Part shown: piece after piece, positions 20,814 to 32,218 of the stretch
Numbering within the stretch: the first letter of the stretch is position 1
How the letters are laid out: each line of letters begins with the position of its first letter
Origin: Smallanthus sonchifolius
Taxonomy: Eukaryota > Streptophyta > Magnoliopsida > Asterales > Asteraceae
Length of the DNA: 64,000 nt
Assembly: GCA_023525975.1 (NCBI GenBank)
Contig: CM042032.1
Location: 23,690,001-23,754,000 of the forward strand
Direction: 5' to 3'
Notes under the pieces: model-generated
What the model saw: only the letters and a program-made list of their open reading frames with translations
What the model was told of the DNA's origin: nothing
The model's database searches: none
Position numbers and translations under genes: made by a program

Positions 20814-22813
20814 ATGGCAATTGCCCTAATCTGCCGGTTAACACGTTTGGGCCGTAGACAAGTGGTCGCGGGTTCGAACCTACCGCGTCCCTCCATTTTT
20901 TGCATGGATACCTGGTTAGAATCCAAACCCCCCTCCTATTTCCTATTTAACTCCACACGGCCCAGGCAGTGTAACACTAATAGGCTCCTAGTCTAGTGGT
21001 TACTCTGCATGCGTGTCTCAGGGGAGACCCGGGTTCGAGTCCGAGCGGCCCTTGTTTCTTTTTTTAAAGATTTTGTTAACTTTAAATCATTTATAAAATT
21101 ATTTTATAAAAACCAAAATCATTTGTATAAGATTGAAAATTATGTAAAGCCTTTTTGCCTATAATTATTAAGTTAAAACCTAATAAAACCTAAATAATAA
21201 CAACTCTCTAACAAATCGTTTATTTAAATTTATAAATCATAAATATGATTAGGTTATGAGTCAAATTATAGATAATTACTTAAACACTATTACTCACCCT
21301 TTAAAATACATTTTCTTGGCAAGGAATAATGATTTTAAAACATTTAAACGTTTTTAGAAATGCTTAAACAATTACTTTTAGATAAATGATTATACAAAAT
21401 TCATCTTATTTCTTTAAGCCTACTTACATAAATATTTATTTAATCTATCTTTTAGTTATTATTTAAGTGAAAGAAATCCTTTAAATCATTATCTTAATTA
21501 CATAAAACAATTATTTAAACCCTTTCTAATTACATAAAACTTATTTATTATTTATTTTTAGAATAATTATTTAAATAAGTTCAAACGTATTACTAGTATA
21601 AATCCAATACATGTATAGTTAATTAGAAATCCTAATTAATTATAAACTATTTCATCATTATTTCAAAAAACTTATAGTAATTCATTATTTAAAAAGTTAA
21701 ATAATTATTTTTACATAAAATAAACCTTTTCATTCCACAGTGTAATTATTAATCATTTCTGGAATAATTATGTAAATAAATCCAAACGTGCTAATATTTA
21801 AACCTTTACCTATTCCATGATTATTTATTTTAGAATGGTTACATAAATAAACTCAAACATATCATTGTCATTATAAAATGCTATATAATCAATTCGAATT
21901 TCTAACTAATTCATTTAGCATTAACTTATTATTATAAAACCTATACTTCCTACAACTTGTACCAAATCCATAATCAGGTCCAAACCCTATGAAAACCTAG
22001 AATCTCATAATGCTATACTCTTATTTAGACGTACATTGAGAACTAGAATAAAACTTATCTGTGTAGGTTGGTTGTGAGAAATCCTCACGAAGCCTACCTA
22101 TCCTTTACAATTTATTCAACCTGCTAGATCATTACAAAGTAAGTTTACATAGCCCCTTTTTTATTTTTATACTTTTGGGGTGAAACATGTCTACAATTAA
22201 ATTACTTACACAATTCAATACCTTTGTTCTTATGCTTTATGTCTTAAACTGCTTGGTGACCAAAACATGTATTCATTTTAGTACAATCATTAACTTGTGT
22301 GACAAGCCTAAGGTAGTACCTTTTATGATCATTTATACGGGAATCTTATACATTACTTAACACGAACCTTGGCGGGTTAGTGTTTACATTTAGAACTCCA
22401 CGCAATCCGGGGGATTGTGCATACATATAAACATGGCTTGATTGTATGCTTGGAACCTTGTGTGTTTTCACATATATGCTTTAGACTTGTTTTGTACATA
22501 TTCAATTGTAAACCTTACTTAACTTTTGTTTGGTGTCAAAACCTATGTTACTCACCAACTACTTGTAGTTGATATTTACTCACATGTTTCAGGTGCACCA
22601 GTTTGAGGACACTACATGATCACTTAGGACTTCGGACCTAGTTTTAATTAAATTCAACTTATGTTATGTTTGAACCCTTTGTTTTCCATTTCTACTTATA
22701 ACGGATGCTTTTAATTTGAATAATAAATATTGTCATATTTAATAGATGATCATGTGCTTATGAACAACCGCGTCAGCCCCGGCGTATAATCCGTCGCCGG
22801 CCGGGGTGTGGCA
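20814..22813 (+). mobile_element. LTR-like block K
   Basis: The right end GTGTGGCA at 22813 directly abuts gypsy pol. The left end is either TGTCACA at 20808 or just after the LTR E end at 20813; the two candidates overlap. Inverted termini (TGTCACAC against the complement TGCCACAC) favour 20808. Plus-strand leader features include ACTCACCAACTAC and TTTCAGGTGC near 22550-22595. Most of 21060-22540 is AT-rich with no gene. No target duplication is found, so the status (solo LTR or truncated element) is open. Confidence 0.4.
20827..21062 (+). other. Two tRNA-like pol III promoter modules
   Basis: Module 1 has an A-box-like TAATCTGCCGG at 20827-20837 and a B box GGTTCGAACCT at 20871-20881. Module 2 has A box TAGTCTAGTGG at 20989-20999 and a perfect B box GGTTCGAGTCC at 21032-21042, with a T-rich run at 21053-21063. 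The A-to-B spacing (43-44 bases) is that of tRNA genes. Acceptor stems do not pair, so these are not functional tRNA genes. They could be tRNA-derived SINE heads or LTR parts. Confidence 0.5.
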
Positions 22814-24974
22814 TGAATTCTGGTTGTCAGAAGTTCAATTCCTTGGACATGTCATTAACACTGATGGCATCCAAGTTGATCCTATCAAAACCGAAGCAAT
22901 ATCCAAATGGAAAATCCCGAAGTCACCAGAAGTCCGTAGTTTTCTCGGTTTAGCCGGTTATTATTGGAGATTTATTCAAGATTTCTCTCGAATTGCTATT
23001 CCATTACCTTCTCTAACTCGCAAGTCAGTTAAGTATGAATAGGGACCTAAGCAATCTGATGCTTTTGGAACTCTGAAAAAGAAACTGACACAAGCACCAA
23101 TACTGGCTTTGCCAGTTGGAAACGAAGGCTTTTCAGTATATTGTGATGCTTCACACACCGACTTTGGTTGTGTGTTAACGCAAGGGAATAAGGTTATTGC
23201 TTATGCTTCTAGACAATTGAAAACTCATGAAAAGAATTATACGACTCATGATTTAGAATTGGGTGCCATAATATTCGCATTGAAATTATGGAGGCACTAT
23301 CTATATGGAGTCAAATTCACCATATTCCCTGATCACAAAAGCCTAAAGTATATATTCAGTCAGAAAGAACTGAATATGAGGCAAAGGCATTGGATAGAAG
23401 TCCTGAATGGTTACGATTGTGAAATTTGTTATCAAGAAGGCAAAGTTAATATTATAGCCGACGCCTTGAGTAGAAAAGAACATGAGAAACCTAAACGGGT
23501 TCGTGCCTTAAGACTCGATCTCCAAATCGATCTTATTACTCGTATTAAGGAATCTCAAAGGTTTGCCTTACAAGAACCAAACCTCGAGAAAGAAGGTTGG
23601 GAGGCATGATTGAACAACTGGTTAAAGATGATAATGATATTCTTAGAATGAATAAGAGAATCTGGGTTCCTATCTATGGAAATATATGTGAAGAGATTCT
23701 TGAAGAAGCTCATAAATCTAAGTATATGATGCATCCTGGAAGCGATAAAATGTACAAAAACCTAAAAGCCTATTATTGGTGGATAGGAATGAAGAAACAT
23801 ATCGCTGTCTATGTTACAAAGTGCTTAACCTGCTCTCAAGTTAAAGTTGAACTTCAAAAGTCATCTGGCTTATTATAGCAACTTGAAATTCCTGTCTGGA
23901 AATAGGAGATGATAACCAAGGATTTCATTACTAAACTTCCCTGAACCAGTCGAGGGAATGATACTATGTGGGTTATCATTGACAGACTTACTAAATCTGC
24001 TTATTTCTTCCCATGAAAGAAACGTTCAGCATGGATAAGCTGGCACAGCTATACGTTAATGAGATTATATCTTTACATGGTGTGCCACTATCTATTGTGT
24101 CAGATAGAGATATTAGATTTACTTCTCGATTATGGTAAAGTTTTCAAAAATCCCTGGGAACGAAATTAAATCTTAGCACTACCTATCATCCTCAAACGAA
24201 CGGGCAGAGCGAAAGAACTATTCAAACTCTAGAAATAATGTTAAGGGCTTGTGTTATTGATCTTGGAGGAAGTTGGGATGACCACTTACCTCTAATGGAA
24301 TTCTCCTATAACAATAGCTATCATACGAGTATACATGCCACTCCTTTTGAAGCCTTATACGGTCGTAAATGTCGAACTCCAATTTGTTGGTCTGAAATAG
24401 GAGAAAATCAGTTGGCTGGTCCTGATATAGTTCTAGAAACAACTGAGAAAATTATTCAAATAAAAGATAGATTGAAAGCGGCTCATGATCGTCAAAAGAG
24501 TTATGCTGAAAGAAGACGAAAGCTGTTAGAATTCAACGTCGGTGACAACGTTCTATTGAAAGTTTCACTATGGAAAGGCGTTGTAAGATTTCAAAAGAAA
24601 GTAAATTAAGTCCTAGATTCATGGGGCCATTCAAAATCTTGAAAAGAGTTGGGCTTGTGGCCTATCAACTCAAATTACCAAAAAAAATGAATGGAGTACA
24701 TGTTGTATTCGATGTGTCAAATCTGCGCAAATGTTTAGCAGATGAATCTCTGGTAATACCCCTACACGATGTAAAGGTAGATGAAAAGTTTAAATTTATG
24801 GAACAACCTTTACAAATCGAGGACAGGGAGGAAAAGAAATTGAAAAGAAATAAATTGATGATTGTGAAAATAAAATGGAACTCCAGACGTGGCCTTGAGC
24901 ACACATGGGAATTCGAGTCTGAAATGAAAAAGAAATATCCTCACTTGTTCGAGAAATCTCGGGGACGAGATTAA
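22814..24974 (+). pseudogene. pol: Pol 3' part of X: RT end, RNase H, integrase, chromodomain-like tail
   Basis: The order is WLSEVQFLGHVI (RT end, about 22820), RNase H with YCDASHTDFGCVL (about 23139) and HDLELGAIIFALKLWRHYLYG, the integrase zinc finger HPGSDKMYKNLKAYYWW...CLTC (23733-23835), the SERTIQ catalytic-Glu segment near 24210, and a C-terminal chromodomain-like TWEFESEMKKKYPHLF before TAA near 24974. Stops occur at 23040, 23876, 23903 and 23942. Each fits a single C-to-T or G-to-A change of a Trp, Gln or Arg codon seen in C. Frameshifts add near 23600, 24015 and 24580. The copy is dead. Confidence 0.85.
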
Positions 24975-24977
24975 AAC

Positions 24978-24990
24978 AAGGTGGGAAGAA
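24978..24990 (+). promoter_or_regulatory. Purine-rich primer site of X
   Basis: AAGGTGGGAAGAA directly precedes the LTR start TGTAACACC. It is interrupted by one T and so is weaker than the tracts of A and C. Confidence 0.6.
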
Positions 24991-26528
24991 TGTAACACCT
25001 GCCACTAAAACGTCTAAGATTTGACTAAAGTACAAACCACAAAGACTATAAGTGTAATTAACTTATAGATCAAGGTTCAAAAAGTAGAAAACATGAAATT
25101 CCAACCGTCACGGATGGTAACGGTCCATTACGGGCTGAGCACGTGATCAATGGTGACGTGCCACGTGCCCAGTGACTCATATTCAAAATCTGGCGTGTGG
25201 AAACCCTATAACGGACCGTCACACTTGGTAACGGTCCGTCACAGCCGCAAAAGCCCGTGGGTGCGCCACGTATCATTCCGTAACGGACCGTCACGCCTGG
25301 TAACGGTCCGTCACGCTGAAAAATGACCAGAGGGCGACACGTGTTTGATGACTCGTGAAACCCTAATCTAGTGACGGACCGTCACCACCCGTAACAGTCG
25401 GTCACAGGGTCAAATTTGGCCCTATAAATAGTTGGTCTAGTTCATTCATTTTTCTCATCCCAAACACGAATCTCACACTCTAAACCTGTTCTAGAGACGT
25501 CCTAGTCCACTCCCAACAATTCCGGTTCGATTCCCGCTCGTTGTAGTACTCAGTTTAAGAAGAAACGCTTGTAGAAAGGTCGGAACGCTAGAGAAACCAA
25601 GATAAGAGTCGCTTCTATAAATTTCAACTTAGAGGCTCTTTCCCGTTATCAAGGTGAATACTTTATCTATTTCAAAACTTGTGTCAAGACATTTACATTT
25701 ATGAATATGGCTAAATAAAGGTTCACGGAATAATGCTCAACGTTCTTCTACGAACAAAGCATTCGGGACATATGTATACGTAAAACTTGCAACGGATACA
25801 CAGGTCTCGGGTGAGAGTCCCGGATTGCGGCTGGTCCTTATCTTATAACAAATTCAGAGGCGTGGACCTATCCGTTGTTATAAGGCTTGACACCAGTGTA
25901 TATAGTGGTGCATACAGTCAGGACATGGGCCTGCTAAGTGTGTAGATTGAACAAAAAGTTGTGATTATGAAATTAATACTTGTTTATGTCAAAATGATTT
26001 TACTGTCAAGATAATTGTATTCACCAGCATTCGTGCTGACGTTTCATTTTCAAAATGTTTTCAGGAAATGAATAAAATGAAAAGGAAAAGGGGATACGGG
26101 CATACATAAGATCTGACCCAGGAATGAATGTTAAAAGGGATAACTTGCATGTTAGATTCTCAGACCTCGTGTATAGAAAATCCTAAAAAGATGAAAGATG
26201 ATATACGACCAAGGGACTGATCAACCTTGGATAGTACTATTTCCCGTGGCTTGAAACTTGTCCAAAGAAGACAAGAGATGTATTTGATTTCAAACTCGTT
26301 TTGTAATAAAAAAGGGCATTTAAATCCCTATGTTTATAAAGTAAATACAAGGCTTTTTGTTTTCCAACTAGGTCTTGATATTTAAAAATACAACCCTTGA
26401 GGTTGATACAAATGATTTTTCGATCCTTATGAAAAAGTCTTCTGTTGTGTTTTATAAAAACTCTTAAATCAAAGCAGGTACCAATCGTGATCACACTCGT
26501 CCAGGGGTGCTTGAGGCTAAATGTGACA
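24991..26528 (+). repeat. 3' LTR of element X
   Basis: It starts TGTAACACCTGCC. The proposed end is GTGACA at 26528, where a gag-like frame begins on the other strand. The TATA box TATAAATA is at 25423-25430, just after an inverted-repeat cluster. Leader features TTCACCAGCATTCGTGCTGACG and TTTTCAGGAA lie near 26020-26070. No second LTR copy is available, so the right end is inferred. Confidence 0.6.
25105..25408. repeat. Inverted-repeat cluster ACGGACCGT/ACGGTCCGT in LTR X
   Basis: Arms ACGGACCGT and ACGGTCCGT are exact reverse complements and recur several times, for example around 25203-25240 and 25271-25312, each pair separated by about 10-15 bases. The cluster ends just upstream of the TATA box. 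Confidence 0.8.
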
Positions 26529-26534
26529 ACCCTG

Positions 26535-27070
26535 ATGCTTCTTCCTCTGCAAATTCACCTTTACTCTCAGTAAAGATTGGCTCTGCGAGCTCCATGTGCC
26601 TTTATAGTCCTATCTTCACCCCAAACTTTGACAAGGACATTTCGTACCAATGCCTTGCCATCCTATCAAACTGAAAAGATGCTAGAAACTCAAGAGTGAG
26701 TTCATAATAGGTAGTCTCTCTTATGGAAAAGAATTTTTTCCATGGCTTTTTGATAAGGGGCATGACATTGTCCACAAGATTTTTCTTCCAAGGTTGGGTA
26801 ACAAATAGTTTTGTGTGCCCCAAAGGTTTGCCTCAACAATGCAGGTATGGTTTGATAAGCATGAACCTCGATAGCATCGTCCGAGTAAAAAATAAGCCAT
26901 AGGTGCAAGTCTTGTGGCCCAATGAGCATAAGTTGTGGGTGAAAAGGTGGAGGTGGTGATGGTGTAGTTTGTGGTGAGCCACCCATATGAGCAGACGAGG
27001 ATGAACCTGACCTAGAACCTGATCGAGTGTTTCTTCGTTTTCGACTTGCTTGTCTAGATAGCTATGCCAT
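26535..27070 (-). pseudogene. gag: Athila-like gag fragment
   Basis: The minus ATG at 27070-27068 opens a Ser/Arg-rich N-terminus, with a TAG as third codon. A frame with PPPPFHPQLMLIG and ALLRQTFGAHKTICYPTLE follows, shifts near 26800, and goes on with TYYELTLEFLASFQFD (about 26720-26690). That last phrase resembles the tYreLtlEFLstF pattern of Athila-type gag proteins as I remember it. Only about 180 codons remain before the junction at 26528. Would be the capsid protein; non-functional. Confidence 0.55.
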
Positions 27071-27114
27071 GTCCTACACAATCACAAATTAGAGAAGTTA
27101 ATACTAAAAAAATA

Positions 27115-27160
<46 letters not shown>
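27115..27160. repeat. Microsatellite (AT)n(GT)n
   Basis: A perfect AT run passes directly into a perfect GT run. A second AT run is at 28469-28498 in the LTR of J. Confidence 0.95.
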
Positions 27161-28429
27161 TGGACCACACAAAAGAAACACAAATTCGTGCATTGTTATC
27201 CTCCCGAGTCTTAAAATGGTTAAATGCAATTAGCCAAACAAGGCGCAAATTCAAACGGTGCAATGCGACTAAAAATATAAACGGACGGCATTTCGGTTGA
27301 CTTTTGAAAAGTTAAACCCATGAAAACATTTTGACTTATTTTTAACCAATCAATAATTTTCCATCAAACTATACTAAATCCTAAACACATATATACAAGT
27401 TTCATGCTTCAATTCATAATCCTAGGTTCAAAATTTCTAAGACAAAAATCAAAAATCCAATCATACGAGTAGAACCAATCCGCTCAAATGAAGCCAAATT
27501 TTTTACATAATCATCAAACAAGGTTAAATGTGTGTTTAGTGTAAGCATTGAGTCAAGATTCTTTCACATTCAAACCAAAATTCAAAATGAAACCCCAGTC
27601 TTTCTTGAGCAAAATTAGCTCTATTTGGAGCATAAATCGACCTAAAAATGATAATGGACATGTTTACATACCTTAGGGGAGAGATTGGAGGCAATAAATA
27701 GCAAAAACCGGTGAAAATCGGAGGTTTTGAAGGTGTTGCGGCCGAACCCGGAGCAAAAAGGGGGACAGATTTTGAGGAAATGAAGGATTCTGCCCCCTTT
27801 TTGAACTGGATGCACGGAGCCCAATGCATGGTTGTGCATTGGGTTGCACGACCGTGCATCCCCCAATTTTGACGAAGTTTGACTTTTTTTATTTTTTTAC
27901 TAAAAATTTACACTTTAACTAATAAAAATATATTTTTAATTAAAATATAATAAACAATAAGTTAGATTTACTTAAAGTATTATTTTAATTAAAAATGACT
28001 AAAATAACTTGGTCGAAAGGGATGCTAACTCCGATTTCACGCTAAAGAACTTACCTAGTTAGTTGTCATCCAATTTCAAAATATCGAGCTTGTCATCATC
28101 AAAATAAAGAAGAAGATAAAAACTAAACACGTAAACCGTTCGAAAGTGTTACGCCTGTATATAAAAAATTGCTTTCGAATGGTGGCGCTTGTATTAATTC
28201 ATTTCTCTTGACAAAAATTTTGTGGTCGAGATCTTTGAAAGTTTCTACAAAGATAGATCAACTAACACAAGTACCAAAATAAAAATAGAAGTAAGAAGAA
28301 TAAAAAGAAAATAAAGTTGAAATAAAACAAAGAGAAAATAAAGATGAAAATAAAAAAAATCAGAAAGAAAACAAAGAGAAAATAGAAATAGTCAGTCCAA
28401 CGACTTAGATTTTTCGCAGAATTACCGTG

Positions 28430-28446
28430 TCCCCGGCAACGGCGTT
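28430..28446 (-). promoter_or_regulatory. Primer-binding site, tRNA-Asp type (element J)
   Basis: The minus strand reads TAACGCCGTTGCCGGGGA, matching the tRNA-Asp complement used by Athila/Tat elements (TGGCGCCGTTGCCGGGG) except at the first bases. The LTR edge CCATCA lies a few bases upstream. Confidence 0.75.
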
Positions 28447-28453
28447 AAAAACT

Positions 28454-28463
28454 TGATGGCGTG

Positions 28464-28500
<37 letters not shown>

Positions 28501-28656
28501 TTATTGTTCGGTTTAGAGTTATACAAAATCAGGTTTTAAATTTATAAATTAAAATGACAAGTATTTCTACTAAACACACACACAATAGGCAAGTAAACCT
28601 ATCGCAGCGTAGTATAGTCTAGGTAAGAACCATGTATCGAACATGGACACGGGTTC
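28454..28656 (-). repeat. LTR fragment of element J, 3' end
   Basis: The minus-strand LTR ends GCCATCA at 28454 and contains an AT microsatellite and a segment TAGTATAGTCTAGGTAAGAA like the conserved tail of Athila LTRs. It is interrupted at 28657 by element D. Confidence 0.5.
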
Positions 28657-31321
28657 TGTAAGACCCCATACTGGGCATCCTACAGTTGGTTTTCATAACT
28701 GGTTATTATCTTTAAAACCCTTGTGTTATTAATCAAACTACAGCGGAAGTTTTTCTGAAAAAATTAATTCCTATTTAATAACGTTATCGTCGTTAAGTTT
28801 ATCTCACGAATGCCTGCACATCAATCCGAGTAGCACCGCTCGCAAGCCAAGATACGCCGACCCCAAGCTCACCTGCCACACAATCTAACGTACACACAAA
28901 GTCAGCTACGCTGAGTGAGTTCTAATGATTTAATTAAAACAAAAGCCAACTCGTCTCATTTAATATTTATTTCCACTCAAGACCCTCTGGTCTTTATAAA
29001 ATAGTTTGTGTACATTATTATCATATTGATAACTCTGTTATCTTATAATATCCCAAAGGATTCACCACCCAGACTCAACCCACCATTTTAACCCAGTAAG
29101 TCTCTCAAGCATGGATCGAGCTTACCACTCTGATAACTCAAAGTATACCACACATATTAACCACACACTGGTTATCTCAACCACCCTCTAGACATCGGCT
29201 TAACCAGCCCTAACCAAGACTCTCACAAACCAACTGACACAACAGTTGTAACACAATGTCCTCGTCCCGACAAGACGGTCAATCTAACTCTACACACCAC
29301 AGTAATATCGTTTACACCGCACAATAATATCATCTCACACACAATAAACATAACTCAACACTTGTATGCAAATTAACACATATATATGCACACAAACGCA
29401 TACCTCATCACCGCACCCTCGTCAGGGTTACCCTCGTCGGGGCGTTTGACACACCCCGAGCCCATCATTAACCTACATAATATTTTCACCTTTGGTGACT
29501 TCGCGAAGGACTTCGCCCTTCACAATCATGTTTGTCGTGTCACAGAGACAACGATGAAAACACACAACATAAGCATAAAACATATAACATCATATTTCAT
29601 TTACATGACTAAATTAACCAAGTCTGCACCCTACACATAGCTCTAGGATAACATATCCTACTCACACCCATAAACGTTTAGCTTACACCCCGACTAAGTC
29701 ATAACACAGCACACCACTATCATAGCAGCACACATGTCAATACTATGTCTCGTTACCTAAGCACACACCATGTACCTGCACACAAAATAACACCCCTATT
29801 CGTACCCGCACGACATATAAACTCGTCCCCCGACTCAACCCTACTAGGTCATTATACGACCCATGACCACCATAACCACATTCAACCTACACATCCTATG
29901 GACAACACACAGTCCCTTAGCCCCACATTTGAATACTTAAATTCATAGACTCATCGGGTTAAACCCCAAAGCTCGTTACACGTTCAATGTAGTAAAGCAC
30001 GTCTTGTAAGTATGTACGATAGCCCCAAAACATTAAAACATTTAAAGAGGGGATTAGAAACTCACAATTATGAAGATCCCTCTATAGTACTGCAACGGCC
30101 TCCTCGTACGAACCCGGACTTGTTAACGTATGATCATATAGTAAGAGTACATCCTAAACATGTGTCACTACGTAACAACATAAATGTTCCCGATACTCGT
30201 CTTGTCCGCACAACCCCTTCATCCATGCAAAGCCCTAGCTTCATGTGTTTGCCCAAAACGGGTTACTCTGGACCCGTATAGAACCCGCATGCATGTACGT
30301 ACACGCGCCATGCAAAACCCTAACCTCACTGGTCACATGTACACAAGCCGAGATCTCCATGCATGTCTGAATCCCTCCATGCAAACCCTATGTTCACAAA
30401 ACCCTAATCAGGTGTAACCCGATGCCATGCTCTTCCCCGTTCACCCCCCGTGAACCACCACCACCGTGTATCATCACCAAGTGTCACCCGCCGTTCACCA
30501 CCATCGTTTCTCGTCACCTCGTACCACCCTCGTATTCCCGTCACCTCTCTAGCTATGAGAAACCCTAACCGGGCTCCCTTTCACCTCGGAACGCTACTAC
30601 CACCATCACTCCGTCGTCCGCTGTTGTGAGTTACTATCATAGTCACCTCTGGCAGCCGCCTGGCACCACCACCTGTTGTCGTCGTCTTCTACTACACCCT
30701 AAATCCACTACCACCTTCACCCGCCTCCCTTCTCTCTCTTTCTTTTCTTCTCAGTCGGTGGCCTCCCTTTTATGCCAGTCACCACCATCACCCGCCACCA
30801 CCATCATCACAGTCGGTATCCTTCTATGTCTATACCGCCACCACAGCCGACCGCCTTCACTCCGTCTCCTCCCCCCTCGTCGCTCATGGTCCAACCATCC
30901 TCCCAAAACCCTAATCGGTTCCTTCCCTTGCATGCTACCTAGAACACATAAAAGTTACATAAGGAGGTTAAACGAGGATTACCTGAATGAGATTTAGATG
31001 TCACGTAGCCGTACACCACCGTCGATCGCCCCTCCGCCGGCTCTTCCCTCTCGTCGTTCTCTCTGCTGCTGCGACACCCCCAAGGTCAAATGGCCTAGGG
31101 TTTCTTCTTAAAGTGGTTTATAAATCTCTCAATAATTCCTTTGGCTCGCTCCGAATTCGTTTGACGCGTTTCTAACTCCACTTTTGCTATAATAGCTAAC
31201 CGGGTCCCTCAAGACCCGTCGATGGACAATTCACACGCTAACCATGCTAACATACCTGTTTAATAGAGATTCAGTTCACCACCGATCCGAACCATTACTT
31301 TTGGAAATTAGGGATGTTACA
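28657..31321 (-). repeat. 3' LTR of element D (left side)
   Basis: A 2,665 bp LTR. Its first 473 bases match 43559-44034 and its last 860 match 47885-48729. It is rich in CAC and CCACC runs (29100-30900), which create long but unconvincing reading frames. No gene is supported. Confidence 0.9.
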
Positions 31322-31340
31322 AGTCTACCCCCTTAAAAGA
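31322..31340 (-). promoter_or_regulatory. Polypurine tract of element D
   Basis: The minus strand reads CTTTTAAGGGGGTAGACT immediately before the LTR start TGTAACATCCC. Element C has the nearly identical AAGGGGGGTAGACT at the same place, linking D to the chromovirus lineage. Confidence 0.85.
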
Positions 31341-32218
31341 GGATTCGTCCTCAAATCCTGCATCGGTACGAACCAACATGACTTATCATTCCGTTCTAAC
31401 TTGTGCACCAAGTCCATCTTGTGTCAAGCATCCACCTTCACCCTTAACAAATATATTACTTTGCTTTGCAACATGACCACCACCCTTGGTGTTCAAGAAG
31501 CCTTACCCATTGCATGCTTTCAACTTTGGGGCTTGTAGATCTTACCTACATATTCCTTTATCACTTGTCCCTTTAACTTTTGCTCAGACGGTACCACACT
31601 GTCAATTAACTGCTTACTTCTCCCTAATCCTGATCCGCTCACTGCACCTTTGTCGTCATTCTTTTCATAATCTTGCCGATCTCGTCATTCCGATGGTCAT
31701 CCCCAAGTGGGGTTCCTTGCTTTTCATAATTAGGATCATTCGTCATCATTCTCATCTCACACTCTAATTGCCATCCAGTGATGACTCCTCAAAACTCAGG
31801 CACCACTGCCTTGCTCATGAAGGTACTTCCCTTGTCCTCCTTTGATAATCTCCAAGAGCTTGTGTAAGCTACACTGGTCCCACAAAATTCCTCTACCAAC
31901 ATATCTCTTTACCTCATTATCACGCGTTTAATACGACCCTTAAGTAAGCTCATACTACTCCACACTAGAGTTATGATCATCGATTCCCATTGATTCCCAA
32001 AAGTCCATATATCACCAGCATGCCCGCCTCGGAATCAAAGCATTCACTCCACTTGATGTCCCACAGGAGCCTGCCATAAACTAGTCATATATTTACCATA
32101 GTATGCGTTCCCTTTCCAGTCACTCGTGTGCAATCCTGCACTTATCCCTCCTAAATCCTACTTTCCTCGATGCTTCTCTATCATTACTACGTGATTACCA
32201 ACTGCCTCACTCATCAAG
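31322..32218 (-). other. Internal region of D, PPT side
   Basis: About 0.9 kb between the 3' LTR and the C insertion. Fragments look like a much decayed 3' end of gypsy pol on the minus strand, but I cannot place a domain with confidence. It ends in TCAAG, the target site of C. Confidence 0.5.

Larger units (their letters stand above)
22814..26528 (+). mobile_element. Chromovirus X, 5' truncated
   Basis: It retains the end of RT, RNase H, integrase with chromodomain-like tail, a purine-rich primer site and a 3' LTR. The 5' two thirds are missing at the junction with block K. It differs clearly from B and C in sequence but follows the same order and the same terminal motifs. The right LTR edge joins a gag fragment of the Athila-like element J. 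Confidence 0.8.
26529..28656 (-). mobile_element. Athila/Tat-like element J, 5' part
   Basis: On the minus strand, an LTR fragment is followed by a tRNA-Asp-type primer-binding site, a 1.35 kb leader and the beginning of a gag. The left end is cut by the LTR of X at 26528. The LTR is cut by element D at 28657 and resumes at 48730. The region 27160-28429 shows no coding frame. A hairpin with arms CCCAATGCA and TGCATTGGG lies near 27810-27835. Confidence 0.65.

Noticed and set aside
20989..21062. Functional tRNA gene
   Set aside because: A and B boxes are present but acceptor and anticodon stems do not form.
30626..30997. Ser/His/Pro-rich reading frame, repeated at 48047-48355
   Set aside because: Both lie at the same position in the two LTRs of D and come from CCACC-rich low-complexity sequence; their translations differ by frame-indifferent changes.
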